Shown in pieces: positions 13,601 through 24,673 of a DNA stretch of 64,000 nt (its first letter is position 1; each line of letters begins with the position of its first letter). The position numbers were made by a program, and so were the translations under genes. The stretch covers positions 471,368,955 to 471,432,954 of the forward strand of contig NC_057800.1 in NCBI RefSeq assembly GCF_018294505.1, given 5' to 3'. Source of the stretch: Triticum aestivum. Taxonomy: Eukaryota; Streptophyta; Magnoliopsida; Poales; Poaceae. The notes under the pieces are model-generated. The model did not search any database and had not been told where the DNA came from. It was given only the letters and a program-made list of their open reading frames with translations.

Positions 13601-14595
13601 TAGACGAGGGTCAGAATGCAACTAAAGAGAACAACTCAAAGGAACATATAACTTTCTGAGTTGTGGATGCATAGATTAGTATGTCGAACCAAGTTCAACA
13701 TATTTCTTCCGGATAACCCATGCAGAAAGGTAGAACTGGCAGAGTCACGATTTATGAATGGAGAACTCCTCAAGAGTACTCTAGTTGTGATTTTTTTGAT
13801 CCAATAAACATCTGCCATAAGTAGTTCATGGTATTTGGAAGAAGAGGATACCACGGACTTCAAGGACTATCGCAAAGGTTACTAATATCTTAAAGGAACT
13901 AGCAAACCCTATCAACATGAAGTAAGTAGAGTGAATCTCGGGTTCAGAACCCAGGAATAGAATACCTACTACTAAATGGCATCACGGGATGCTTTCGAGA
14001 ATGATGGCCAGAATCATCACACTGGGAGCACAAATCATGGCTAAATTACTAGATGATCCCCTAAGACACCTAGGGTCATAATAATATCTCCAACATATAT
14101 GTCAAGGTAACGGAGTACCTCAACTCACTGATTAGTGTGGTTAATCTGGCCCATGGGAACATTGAAACGGGAAGAAAGGATTTGCAAATGCATCAGACTC
14201 TTTAGAAACCTGGGATGACTCGGACAGCATAACGGCTGTAAATGCTCAGAAAAGATTTGAGACATTCACAAAAATGGTGGCATAACCACTCAGAAGCACA
14301 ATATCAAGGTTCCGAGATCAACAATTAACATACGGAAGTAGTAGGAACTGAACTGAGGCTTAAGTCCAACAATTCTATAAGTCTACGGATTAGTAACACG
14401 TGATCCTAATAGAAAGAAGAGATAGCCTAGTTCTTAATCCCCGTAGAAAGATAAGATGACTCAGATCAGAAGGGCATGAGGTATAAGGAGTAAAAGAGCC
14501 TTACGTTCCATCCCACAATCAATTCCCTTATATAACTAAAGAATTTCTAGACTCAACTTCGACCAGTTTGGCTTGGTAATCCTACAGGCAGTCAA
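10676..14595 (-). pseudogene. Degenerate Gypsy gag-pol remnant in element D
   Basis: No frame longer than about 105 codons survives. On the minus strand, 12696-12769 still reads as a Gypsy reverse transcriptase block: residues FDLSVGYRQIKSE correspond to the family's (I/F)DLRSGYHQI(K/R) motif, preceded by a D-L-L-D-like finger segment. Just upstream (about 12800-12890) an LRQRLGELEDK stretch resembles the linker before the RT. Downstream sequence around 12530-12620 keeps fragments of the palm region but with several stops. This shows the interior derives from an ancient coding Gypsy element. I could not place gag or integrase. Confidence 0.55.
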
Positions 14596-14607
14596 GCTCT
14601 GATACCA
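14596..14607 (-). promoter_or_regulatory. Primer-binding site of element D
   Basis: The minus strand reads TGGTATCAGAGC, a perfect match to the plant initiator tRNA-Met site, four bases inside the 5' LTR. It sets the element orientation. Confidence 0.85.
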
Positions 14608-14611
14608 ACGC

Positions 14612-17600
14612 TGTCAGGACCCCGACTCGATGTCACATCGATCTAGCCGGTAACACTTCATATCACTTTGCGGCCTCACGCACGGTGTTCCCACGGGTGT
14701 CGCCTTACCTTTGCCCGGGACCGTTTGCGCCTTTTGGCTCACGTATATGATAGTGTCGCTAGCATCCATATGATAAAGAGCCCGGGCTGACATGACTAGT
14801 CGTAAACCCAAAGTGGCACAGACTTACAGGGACAGGCATCCATGACCCAGCTTCGAACGTGTCGGTCATCAGCAAGTGGGTCCGGGCTGTAGCACTGGGC
14901 TAGCAGGACTCCGGTAAACCGGGCTGTAGCGGGCTAACAGGACTCCGGTACTCAAAGCGTGACATTTCCCCGAAGGGACAGACACAGGAACGAAGAAGGA
15001 CACATGCCGGCCAGCCTAAGTGTTCCGGAGCAGTAGCAAGCTACCATGGCTCAGTGGAAACACTAGGAGACATTTCCCGGTAAGAGAGGCTACTAAAGAT
15101 AAACAACTAGATGGTCAGATCCCACACATACCAAGCATTTCAATAACATACACACAATATGCTCGATATGTGCAATACAACATGGCATCACAAAATGACT
15201 CTACGACTCAAGTAATTTATTCAATAGGCTCCGAGGAGCGAGACATTACAAACATGGGTCTCACGACCCAACAATCAGAGCATACAAGTCAAAGCACAAG
15301 CGGAAGCTATCATGTCTGAGTACAGACATCTATAAATGAAAAAGGCTGAGAAGCCTGACTATCTATCAGATCCTGCCGAGGGCACAAGATCGTAGCTGAG
15401 GTATCAAGCTAAACGTCGAAGTCCAAGCGGAACTACTAGTGAGACTGAAGTCTCTCTGCAAAACATAAAATATGCAAACGTGAGTACAAATGTACCCAGC
15501 AAGACTTACATCAGAACTATCTACATATGCATCATTATCAACAAAGGGATGGTGGGGTTTAACTGCAGCAAGCCAGCTTTGACTCGGTGGCTATCCTAAC
15601 TACGACTGCAAGTAACTCTTTTGAGGTGGCGCACACGAGTCCACATATTCACCATATCAATACACCACTATGGAATCGCTCCCGTCTCCCTACGAGAACG
15701 CCATCCATAGCACTCACGCTTATCTTGCGTATTTTAGAGTATCCACTTTCACTTGTCTATGAACTGATATAAGCAACCCAGAAGTCCTTTTCCGCGGACA
15801 CGGCTATTCGAATAGATCATATTAACCCTGCAGGGGTGTACTTCTTCACACACGCTCTCACCACTTACCGCCGTTTACACGACATGTACTCGGCAACCTT
15901 CAAGCGGAAGCCCAACGTGGGTGTCGGCCACGACCTACCTAATCACCTAAGTCTCTAGTCCAGGTTTATCGCCTATTCGGGTTCCATCCATGAGGAGATC
16001 CGGCCGGAGTTTCGCTCACAGCCCCAAACGATGTGAACAGGGTTCCCGAGACACCAAACGGGCGCCCGGTACACCGTGCCACGTGCCTACCGCATCACAG
16101 CCCACCCCTACGGTCAGCGCTGCGCACGGCCTCCAGCATACTACAAACACCAGAAACTACTTGCAACTCCTGGACAGAGGACAAGGGTGATTAAGAAGCC
16201 GAGAGGGTCCATTGGTTTCGGGCCCAATGCGTGGTAGTAGCTGAATCATGGATCACAAACACAGAACTCAGTTCCTGAGGACGGCTGCAATGAGACAACC
16301 CACCATGTACTCCTACATGGCCTCTCACCGCTACCTTTACCAAATCGTGTTCACACACTTAGCTCACACACAGTAGGACATGTTCACACACCTCTGATTC
16401 ATCCCCGATGAATCAGACCTGACTCAACTCTAAGCAGTAGCAGGCATGACAAACAAGCATGAATGAGTAGGCACATCAGGGCTCAAACAACTCCTACTCA
16501 TGCTAGTGGGTTTCATCTAATTACTGTGGAATGACAGGTCATGCAGAGGATAAAGGGGTTCAGCTACCGCAGCAAGTAACAAATATGTCGTTGTTGTCCT
16601 AATGCAGTAAAAGAGAGCAGGAGCGAGAGAGTAGGATTGTATCGGAATGGAACAAGGGGGTTTTGCTTGCCTGGCACTTCTGAAGATAACATTGAGTCTT
16701 CATCAGTGTCAACGATCACATCATCGGTATCACGTCTATCGAGAGGGGACAAATACCGGCAACACAGAAGGAACACAATCAATGCAATGCACAATATGAT
16801 GCATGATCATGACATGGCAAAATGAATGTGTTTTGAGCCAATGCAACTAGCAACAGATTAAATGAAGTTGGTTTGAATACAAGATTCAAATTCAAACTCC
16901 ATATGTGATTATTTAAATGCCCTTTATTTGATTTGTGCTAAACAGCAGCTATAAGTTGTTCTAACATGCATGAAAATGGTACAGATGGATTCTTTGAATT
17001 TTTCTGATAATTTTTCATATATAAATTATTTAATTTGGAGTTACGGTTAATTTTCTATGAATTTTAGAAGTTTTTACAATTTTCTGGAATTTCCTGAATT
17101 ATAATAAATCCAGAAAATGGTTTATTGCGTCAGCCTGACATCATCATGACGTCAGCAGGTCAACAGGGCCGCCCAGAGTCAAACCTGACGTGTGGGACCC
17201 ACACGTCAGTGACAGGGGGTTAACAGGGGTTTATTTAGTTTAATTAAAAGGTTAGGGGGGGGGTCGGGCCCACTGGTCAGCGTCAGGGGGGGGGTTTATT
17301 TTAGTTTAATTAAGGATTAAGACACTAGGGCCCACATGTCAGTGTCTATTAAACTAACTAATATTTAGTTAACACTAATCCTAGCCTAATTAGCCGGGCG
17401 GGGCCCGCAGGTCAGTGAGAGAGAGGGGGGGGTCAAACCCGGCAGTGGGTCAACCCACGCCGGTCATCGGGTCAGCGGTCGCCGGCGTTTAGCCGCCGGC
17501 GAGTCCAGACGCGGCGGAGGGCTCGGAAACGAGCCACATGGCATCGTTTCGGCCGCGGTTTGTTGCATTCGAACGCGCGCAGTGGCGCGCGTCTAGTGGT

Positions 17601-18868
17601 GGCGGTGACAGGTGCTGGGGTGGCCGGAAAAGTGGTCGGCGACGAGGTTTGGCGGCGGCAGCAGCTCGGGCAATCCTGGGGTCGGGGTTAGGGAGCACGG
17701 CAGGAGGGGCTGGGGCGTGCTACGGACTCCCGAGATCACGATGAGCACGACCGTGGCCTCGGATACGAGCTGGGGTGACTGTGGCCACGGCCACGCCATG
17801 GCCGGCGGCGAGAGATTCTCGGGCAAGTGGTGGGGCTAGCTAGAGAGGGAGGTGGGGCACGGGAAGAGGGGAAATCAACACAGGAGCTCACAGCGGGTGC
17901 AGTGGTGGCCTCGGCGAGCTCGGGGACGTCTTCGGTGCTGCGAATCGAACGGCGGCGATCGCCGGCCGTGGCGATGAAGATGGCGGTGATGGCGTGGCTT
18001 CAGGGCACCCGGCGTCGCGTGCGTCGTGGTAGAGCTTCCCGGATCCAAGGCGGAGCTCGTGGCCTAACTGGCTGGGCGTGGGGATGCTGGTGGCTCCGGT
18101 GGTACTCGTCGGCGGTCTCGGTGCATCCGGGGATGAGCGAGGGAGAGAGACAGAAGAGGGAGAGGGGATGCAGCGAGTGAGGGAAAGGAGAGAGGGGACA
18201 CGGGGCGTCGTCGTGGCGCGAATTAGGACGAAGGGCGGCCTCCAGCGCGAAGCAGGAGGTGGCCGGGGCGCTCGGGCGCGCGCCACGCCTCGCCTCTGCC
18301 TTCTGGCAGAGGAAGAAGAGGACAAGGGGGGGGAAGGTGGGCTGGGCCGCGCTGGTGGGGGAGCTGGGCCGGCTGGGCTGCACGGTGAGGCCAGGTACTT
18401 CTTCTCTCTTTTTTTTATTTCTGTTCTGTTTTTCTTTTAATTAATTCTTTTGCCACTGTTTGAATTAAAAATAATAATTCAAACAATGCCAAAGCTCCTC
18501 TGAATATTTTTATATTGCTAGATGGACTTTTCCAAAGCTCATAAAATATTTCAGGGGTATTTGAAATTATATTCTAATTATATGAATATAATTCAAATTC
18601 AAATAGCTAATAATTTAAATTCAAAGTCCCAAAAATAAATCCTTTTAAAATGTTCATTATTTTTGGTTTAGATCAAAACCCTTACCAAAAATATTAAACA
18701 TCTAAGAGGAGCATTTTGGAACAATGAATGAGATTTTAGGGGTTTTTGCCCCTCTTTTATTTAGGGTTTTGAGGCTTCCAATATTCCTCAATTCAAGTTT
18801 CAAAAAATATAGACATGATGCACACATGAAGCTAGCCTAGAGCAATGCCAGAAGCTAGGGATGTGACA
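14612..18868 (-). repeat. 5' LTR of element D (4257 bp)
   Basis: This is the second LTR copy, with the same termini as 6405-10658 and about 0.3% substitutions by eye. Its right edge abuts the CTCAT target copy at 18869-18873, after which the LTR of A resumes. Confidence 0.9.
17185..17209. repeat. 25-nt palindrome, copy in the D 5' LTR
   Basis: It is identical to the palindrome at 8977-9001, with arms CTGACGTGTGGG and CCCACACGTCAG around one A. Confidence 0.7.
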
Positions 18869-19029
18869 CTCATACTCATCAATATCAATCAAGCATGACG
18901 TAGGGTATTACCTCCATCAAGAGGGCCCGAACCTGGGTAAACATCATGTCCCCTGTCTCCTGTTACCATTGATCCTAGACACACAGTTCGGGACCCTCTA
19001 CCTGAGATCTACCGGTTTTGACACCGACA

Positions 19030-19534
19030 TGGGGAGCCCCAGTGCTCTTAGTTGAGAAGAAGAATGGATCTTTAAGAATGGTTGTTGATTATCGGGCGTT
19101 GAATGAAGTAACGATCAAGAATAAGTACCCACTACCGATGATCAATGATCAGTTTGACCAGCTGCAAGGAGCTAAAGTATTCTCCAAGATCGATCCTCGA
19201 TCAGGATACAACCAGTTGAAGATCCGAGAACATGATATACGTAAGACAGCTTTTACCACAAGGTACGGTCTATATGAGTACACAGTCATGTCATTTGGAT
19301 TGACTAATGCCCCTACCTATTTTATGAGTATGATGAACAAGGTATTCATGGAGTTTTTGGATAAGTTTGTTGTGGTATTCATTGATGATATTTTGGTGTA
19401 CTCGAAGATTGAAGACGAACACAAGGAACACTCGCGCTTAGTTCTCGAGAAGCTCAGGGAACATAATCTATATGCCAAGTTCAGCAAGTGTGAGTTTTGG
19501 TTGAAGGAAGTTGGATTTCTTAGACATGTTATAT
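19030..19534 (+). pseudogene. Gypsy element B pol, reverse transcriptase part (split)
   Basis: This encodes the fingers and palm of a Ty3/Gypsy reverse transcriptase, the enzyme that copies retrotransposon RNA to DNA. It begins at [11 protein letters not shown] directly after the LTR of A; the TPT residues before it come from A. The active site FIDD is at 19378-19389, in the context [13 protein letters not shown]. The usual IDLRSGY motif reads IDPRSGY here. The frame is broken at 19535 by element C, after the residues LRHVI, and continues in the same sense at 33331. It is a fragment of a dead gene whose gag and protease lie outside the window. Confidence 0.88.
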
Positions 19535-20067
19535 TGTAACACCCCGGATGTAACTTTCCCAATTTGTACTCCAACTCTTGCCGTTTCTGGCGTTAAGTTA
19601 TTTTATTTCCTCGGGTTCGGGTCTTTGTCTCCGTGTGTTGTTGTCGTTGTCATGCATCTCATATCATGTCATCATGTGCATTGCATTTGCATACGTGTTC
19701 GTCTCATGCATTCGAGCATTTTCCCCGTTGTCCGTTTTGCATTCCGGCGCTTCGTTCTCCTCCGGTGGTCATTTCTAGCTTTCTTTCGTGTGTGGGGATT
19801 AAACATTTCCAGATTGGACCGAGACTTGCCAAGCGGCCTTGGTTTACTACCGGTAGACCGCCTGTCAAGTTTCGTACCATTTGGACTTCGTTTGATACTC
19901 CAACGGTTAACCGAGGGACCGAAAAGGCCTCGTGTGTGTTGCAGCCCAACACCCCTCCAATTTGGCCCAAAACCCACCTAACTCTGCTCCATCATCTAGA
20001 GCGTTTGATCACGATCGCGTGGCTGAAAACTGCACCTCATTTGGACTCTCCTAGCTCCCTCTATGCC

Positions 20068-20075
20068 TATTTAAA
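20068..20075 (+). promoter_or_regulatory. Probable TATA box of the element C LTR promoter
   Basis: TATTTAAA lies in the 5' LTR and is followed by a C-rich tract and the GC-rich leader. The 3' LTR equivalent at 29655 has lost one T (TATTAAA). No other good TATA candidate is near. Confidence 0.5.
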
Positions 20076-20739
20076 CACCCCCCGATTTTCGGATCTCCTC
20101 CTACCTCCGAAACCCTAAAAATCACCTCGCGCGCCGCCGGACAAGACCTGCACTGACGAACACGTCCGGTTCCTCCCCCGCCGCCGCCACGTGTCGCCAT
20201 CCTACTGGCCCGCCGCCGCCGCCCCACATCGCCGCGTCGCCACCCGCACGGGCCCGCCGCAGCCCAGGCCGGGCCCCCCGGCCCACTTCGCCGCCCGGAC
20301 GAGGCCGTGGGCGCTCGCCCCCGCGCCTCCCTTCCCCGGCCGCGGCAGCCGCTGCCGCCTCGCCTCCTTCGCCGGCCGTCGCCGCCCTCTCCGCCGCACG
20401 CCGGCGCCGCCGACCGCCTCCTCGCCGTGGTCGCCCGCCACCACCGCTCCGGCTCCTCCTCCCTCCTCGGCCACCGCGGCCCCCAACTCCGGCGACTCCT
20501 CCGGGACCTCGGCGTCCGTGCCCCGGCGAGACCGATCCAGATCTGTGAACAGTAAACCCTAGGTCATTTTTTCTCTAAGTAGAAATTCAGTCCAAGTGCT
20601 CATGTTCACGGCTCCGTAACTTTGCATCCGTAGCTCCGATTCATGCATATAGCATATCAAAATGTTCATCTCAGAGAGTACATTTCATTCATTGCATCAT
20701 TTTCATTTGAGTTCATCTTGATGCCCGAAATGCTGTTAG

Positions 20740-21800
20740 AAGAGGGCTACTTGAGTTAATTGTCAGATCTGCTACTCCGTTTAGCACTTTTGTCATTTTT
20801 GCCATGATTAATGTGTGCATGATATGCCCTGATGCTCTACATGTGTTTTGTTAAGGGTTTTGTCATCTTTCCAGAGGTGCAACCCATGTATTTTTGTGAT
20901 GTGTGTGGTGACTTGTGCAAGCTTGCAAAGTGGTGCACTTGCTAATTCTGTTTTCAGGGACTTAGTAATTTCACTAAGTCCTGAGCTGTTTATCTCATGA
21001 TGCCATATGTTCTTGTTGTTTCCTAGTGATCCGTGCCTCTTTTGAGGATGATCAGTAAGGATGTTTTGTTAATATTGTAGTGCTCTATCCATCCATGTCT
21101 TTGTTTGCAATTATGGAGCACCCTAGCTTGAGTCAATCGAGCTCTACTTTTGCTACTTTGTGAATCTGGGCAGATTGTCAACTTGTTTGCAATTTTGCCG
21201 ATGATGTTGTAGTTGATCCGTGCATGCTATGCTATTGTTCTTGCCATGTCTAGCTTGAATTTTGTGCCTTCTTGATGGGTGTATGCTTGTCTTGCCATGA
21301 CTTGCACCGTAGTGAGTGCATCGAGCTCGTAAACATGCCTACTTGAGTTATATTTCAGCATGTGCCAGTTTTCACTAAGTCTGAAAACTGATTATGTTTT
21401 TGCCATGTTCACATGCTTGCAATTGTATTTTCTGATCCCTTTTGGCTCAAGGTCACTAAGGGACTTTTGTTAAGCTCTTTGAGTAGCTCCATGCCATGCT
21501 TTACTTTGCCATGTTCAGATCATGTAGCATGTAGTTTTGTTGCTTCGAAGAGGGCTACCTGATCTGAAATTCCAGACAAGTGTTAATTTCACTAAGTCTG
21601 AAATCTGTTTTCCATATGCATTTTTGCCATGCTTGTTTGAACCTGTTAATGGATGAATTGGCCGTAGCTCAGTGCTAGACTTTTGTTAAGCATCTTGTAT
21701 GCATCCCTGCCATGTATTTTGTTGTCATGTTTGGGTGCTGTAGCATGTTCATTTCATTGCGTTTAGATGCCTACTTGCTGTAAATCGCAGACCGGTGTCA
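20740..21800 (+). repeat. Degenerate ~200-bp tandem repeats in the C 5' LTR
   Basis: Recurring blocks read GGCTACTTGAGTTA or close variants, then TTTCACTAAGTCTGAAA, then TTTTGTTAAGC, then TTTTTGCCATG. TTTCACTAAGTC occurs near 20969, 21370 and 21587; the GCTACTTG block near 20747, 21341, 21553 and 21771. Spacing is roughly 200-220 bp or a multiple. The same array is in the 3' LTR (about 30320-31400). Confidence 0.6.
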
Positions 21801-22050
21801 TTTTTGAATCGGTTGCCATTTCCAAACCGTAACTCCGATTCCGGCGTTCTTTATATCCTTTTCAGCGATTTCATCTCATATTTCCAGTGGCACACTTGGA
21901 ATTCCAAGTTGAGGCCAGGTTCATGCATTTCCTATCATATCTTGCATTTTGCATCCCGCATCGCATCCCGCATAGCATATCATCTTTGCATTGGTTGTTT
22001 GAGTTTGCACGTGGTTGATTGTATCCTTGTTGCTTGTTTGTCTTGTTTGG

Positions 22051-22179
22051 GTAGAGCCGGGAGATGAGTTTGCTAACGAGGAGCCCGTTGAGTTTGCTTT
22101 TGAGGATCCAGTCAACTCTGACAACTGTGCAGGCAAGATGATCATACCCTCGAAATCACTACTATCTTTGCTATGCTAG
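22051..22179 (+). other. Short acidic open segment in the C 5' LTR
   Basis: A frame reads VEPGDEFANEEPVEFAFED and onward to a TAG at 22177-22179. The 3' LTR copy (31635-31763) encodes the same 42 residues; the only three base differences are silent T/C changes, but all are at CpG sites, so methylation decay could explain them. No start codon opens it, so it could only be an exon-like piece. Function unknown. Confidence 0.35.
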
Positions 22180-23281
22180 TTTGCTCGCTCTTTTGCTATG
22201 CCAATGCTATGATGCCTACCACTTGCTTGCAAGCCTCCCAAATTGCCATGTCAAACCTCTAACCCACCATTGTCCTAGCAAACCGTTGATTGGCTATGTT
22301 ACCGCTTTGCTCAGCCCCTCTTATAGCGTTGCTAGTTGCAGGTGAAAGATTGGAGGCCGTTCCTTGTTGGAACATTTATTTACTTGTTGGGATATCATTA
22401 TATTATCTTGCTATCCTAATGCATCTATATACTTGGTAAAGAGTGGAAGGCTCGGCCTCTCGCCAAGTGTTTTGTTCCACTCTTGCCGCCCTAGTTTCCG
22501 TCATATCGGTGTTATGTTCCCGGATTTTGCGTTCCTTACGCGGTTGGGTTATAATGGGAACCCCTTGATATTTCGCCTTGATTAAAGCTTTTCCAGCAAT
22601 GCCCAACATTGGTCTTACCATTTGCCACCTAGCCTCTTTTTCCCTTGGGTTTCCGGAGCCCGAGGGTCATCTTATTTAAACCCCCCCCAGGGCCAGTGCT
22701 CCTCTGAGTGTTGGTCCGACCGAGTAGACTGCGGGGCCACCTCGGGGCAACTTGAGGGTTGGTTTTACTCGTAGGATGTCTCATCTGAGTGTGCCCTGAG
22801 AACGAGATATGTGCAGCTCCTATCGGGATTTGTCGGCACATTCGGGCGGTGTTGCTGGTCTTGTTTTAACCTGTCGAAGTGTCTTGAGATACCGAGATAC
22901 CGAGTCTGATCGGAACGTCTTGGGAGGAGGTCTATTCCTTCGTTGACCGTGAGAGCTTGTCATGGGCTAAGTTGGGACTCCCCTGCAGGGATTTGAACTT
23001 TCGAAAGCCGTGCCCGCGGTTATGGGCAGATGGGAATTTGTTAATGTCCGGTTGTAGATAACTTGAACCTTAACTTAATTAAAATGAATCAACTGAGTGT
23101 GTTACCGTGATGGCCTCTTCTCGGCGGAGTCCGGGAAGTGGACACGGTGTTGGAGTAATGTTTGCGCAGGTTGCTCTCTAGTTTCTCGCTCGCGCTTTGC
23201 CTCCTCTTCTCGCTCTCTTTTGCGAATAAGTTAGCCACCATACTTGCTAGTCGCTTGCTGCAGCTCCACTATATTTTACCT

Positions 23282-23471
23282 TGCCTTACCTATAAGCTTA
23301 AATAGTCTTGATCGCGAGGGTGCGAGATTGCTGAGTCCCTGTGGCTCACAGATTACTATTACACCAGATGCAGGGCCTGATGATTCCGCTCCAGGAGACG
23401 CGTATGAGCTCAAGTGGGAGTTCGACGAAGACTCTCAACGTTACTATGTTTCCTTTCCCGATGATCAGTAG
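23282..23471 (+). other. Second acidic open segment near the 3' end of the C 5' LTR
   Basis: The frame ends with DEDSQRYYVSFPDDQ and a TAG at 23469-23471. The 3' LTR copy (32865-33054) is the same over this part, though an indel upstream changes the frame that precedes it. The composition is acidic and proline-containing. I recognise no domain. Confidence 0.35.
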
Positions 23472-23747
23472 TGGTGCCCAGTTGGGGGTGATTGGGACCG
23501 TGTCGCATGTTGGGTTCTCTTTTATTTTGGCGCCGTAGTCGGGCCATGAGTGTTTGGATGATGTAATGTTATTTATGTACTTGATTGACGTGGCGAGTGT
23601 AAGCCAACTATGTTATCTCCCCTTTATTATTATATTACATGGGATGTTGTGAAGATTGCCTAACTTGCGACATATGCCTTCAATGCGATTATGTCTCTAA
23701 GTCGTGCCTCGACACGTGGGAGCTATAGTCGCATCGAGGGTGTTACA

Positions 23748-24673
23748 AGTTGGTAATCAGAGCCTTCCCCGACCTTAGGAGCCCCATTGCTTGATCGTTT
23801 TTAGCGGCCGAGTTGTGTCTAGAAAAATGTTTTGAGTCATTTAGGAATTATATATCGGAGAGTTTAGGAATTCTTTTTACTTCCCAGTCTCCTCATCGCT
23901 CTGGTAAGGCATCCTGACGTAGAGTTTTGACTCTTCTCTTCTCAAATTTCACTAAAAAAATTTTAGGATCACGCGGGTATCTTGGAATCGTTCCGATGGT
24001 TTTATGATGAGAACATTGTCTTGGTGCCTCCTGTCAGGGGTTTAGTGGAAGTGTCCCGGGGAGTTGAGCTCTGAGGTGTTGTCATCATAATTTTATCGTT
24101 GCAGTTCTGGAATACCTGAGTTTAGTACGCCGACATCGAAAATCTCTTTTATGCAGTTCGTTGGTGAGATAACCTCGACGCCACCCAGTACTGGGGCGGG
24201 AGTTCGGGAGTATCGCCATAACTTGTATAACGGATGCTTTTCGAAGGTTGAGGTAGATGGTTTCCGAAGGTTTCTTGGTTATGTGTTGAAGGATGGATAC
24301 AGCTGGATGTAGGATTTGCTAGTTTGGGTGAGATATTATGCTTCCCCTGTATCCCCAACACCTGATTGCATAACCGGAAAGGTTCGGGAGTTTCATAGGT
24401 GGGAATTCTAGTAGCTCTAGTTCTTCTTCCACGGATATTGGTTTGAGATTGGGATTTCTTACCGATTATTCGTTCTTGATCCGTACCTTGTTGATTTATT
24501 TCTCTACCTTAATTCTACGTGGCTTCTCAATTTATGGATATGTGACCATTTCAAGAGGAATGCATTCGTTCATTTTGTTCGGATGTGAAGACTATATGTT
24601 GCAATTTTCATTCCGTTGGATTCAGCTTCAATATTTGTCTATCAATGTGCTAATGGTGGTCAACCTCTTCAGG
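23748..24673 (+). other. Leader of element C with primer-binding site
   Basis: Three bases after the LTR, 23751-23764 reads TGGTAATCAGAGCC. This is the initiator tRNA-Met site with one extra A, since the usual form is TGGTATCAGAGC. The remaining leader of about 900 bp has no convincing gene; upstream in-frame codons from 24443 run into gag but the natural start is 24674. Confidence 0.65.

Larger units (their letters stand above)
6405..18868 (-). mobile_element. Element D: complete 12.46-kb LTR retrotransposon, minus strand, non-coding
   Basis: Two long direct repeats (6405-10658 and 14612-18868) flank a 3953-bp interior. The outer flanks carry a perfect CTCAT duplication (6400-6404 and 18869-18873). 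A primer-binding site of initiator-Met type sits next to the right LTR and a purine tract next to the left LTR, both on the minus strand. The right LTR is therefore 5' and the left is 3'. No intact gag or pol is present, so D depended on proteins from another element. Residual reverse-transcriptase sequence points to Gypsy. Confidence 0.9.
6090..19029 (+). mobile_element. 3' LTR of Gypsy-type element A, split by element D
   Basis: The LTR begins TGAGGGAGTCCTGG at 6090, breaks at 6404, and resumes at 18874 to end GACACCGACA at 19029. Without the insert it is about 471 bp. It includes a TATA-like TATATAAACC around 6297-6306. It matches a high-copy Triticeae Gypsy LTR that I recognise but will not name with certainty. 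The break is marked by CTCAT on both sides. Immediately after 19029 the sequence becomes the reverse transcriptase of element B, so A had inserted into the pol gene of B. Confidence 0.85.
19535..23747 (+). repeat. 5' LTR of element C (4213 bp)
   Basis: It starts TGTAACACCCCGG and ends GGGTGTTACA. It holds a TATA box near 20068, a very GC-rich proline/arginine-codon-like stretch (20140-20560) that looks non-coding, a zone of degenerate repeats of about 200 bp (20740-21800), and two short open segments conserved with the 3' LTR (22051-22179 and 23282-23471). It is long for an LTR, but 4-kb LTRs are known in Triticeae Gypsy families. Confidence 0.9.

Noticed and set aside
20191..20562. Proline/arginine-rich open frame of 123 codons in the C LTR (similar at 29650-30299).
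   Set aside because: It comes from CGCC-type low-complexity DNA, and indels between the LTRs change the frame, so it is not conserved as protein.
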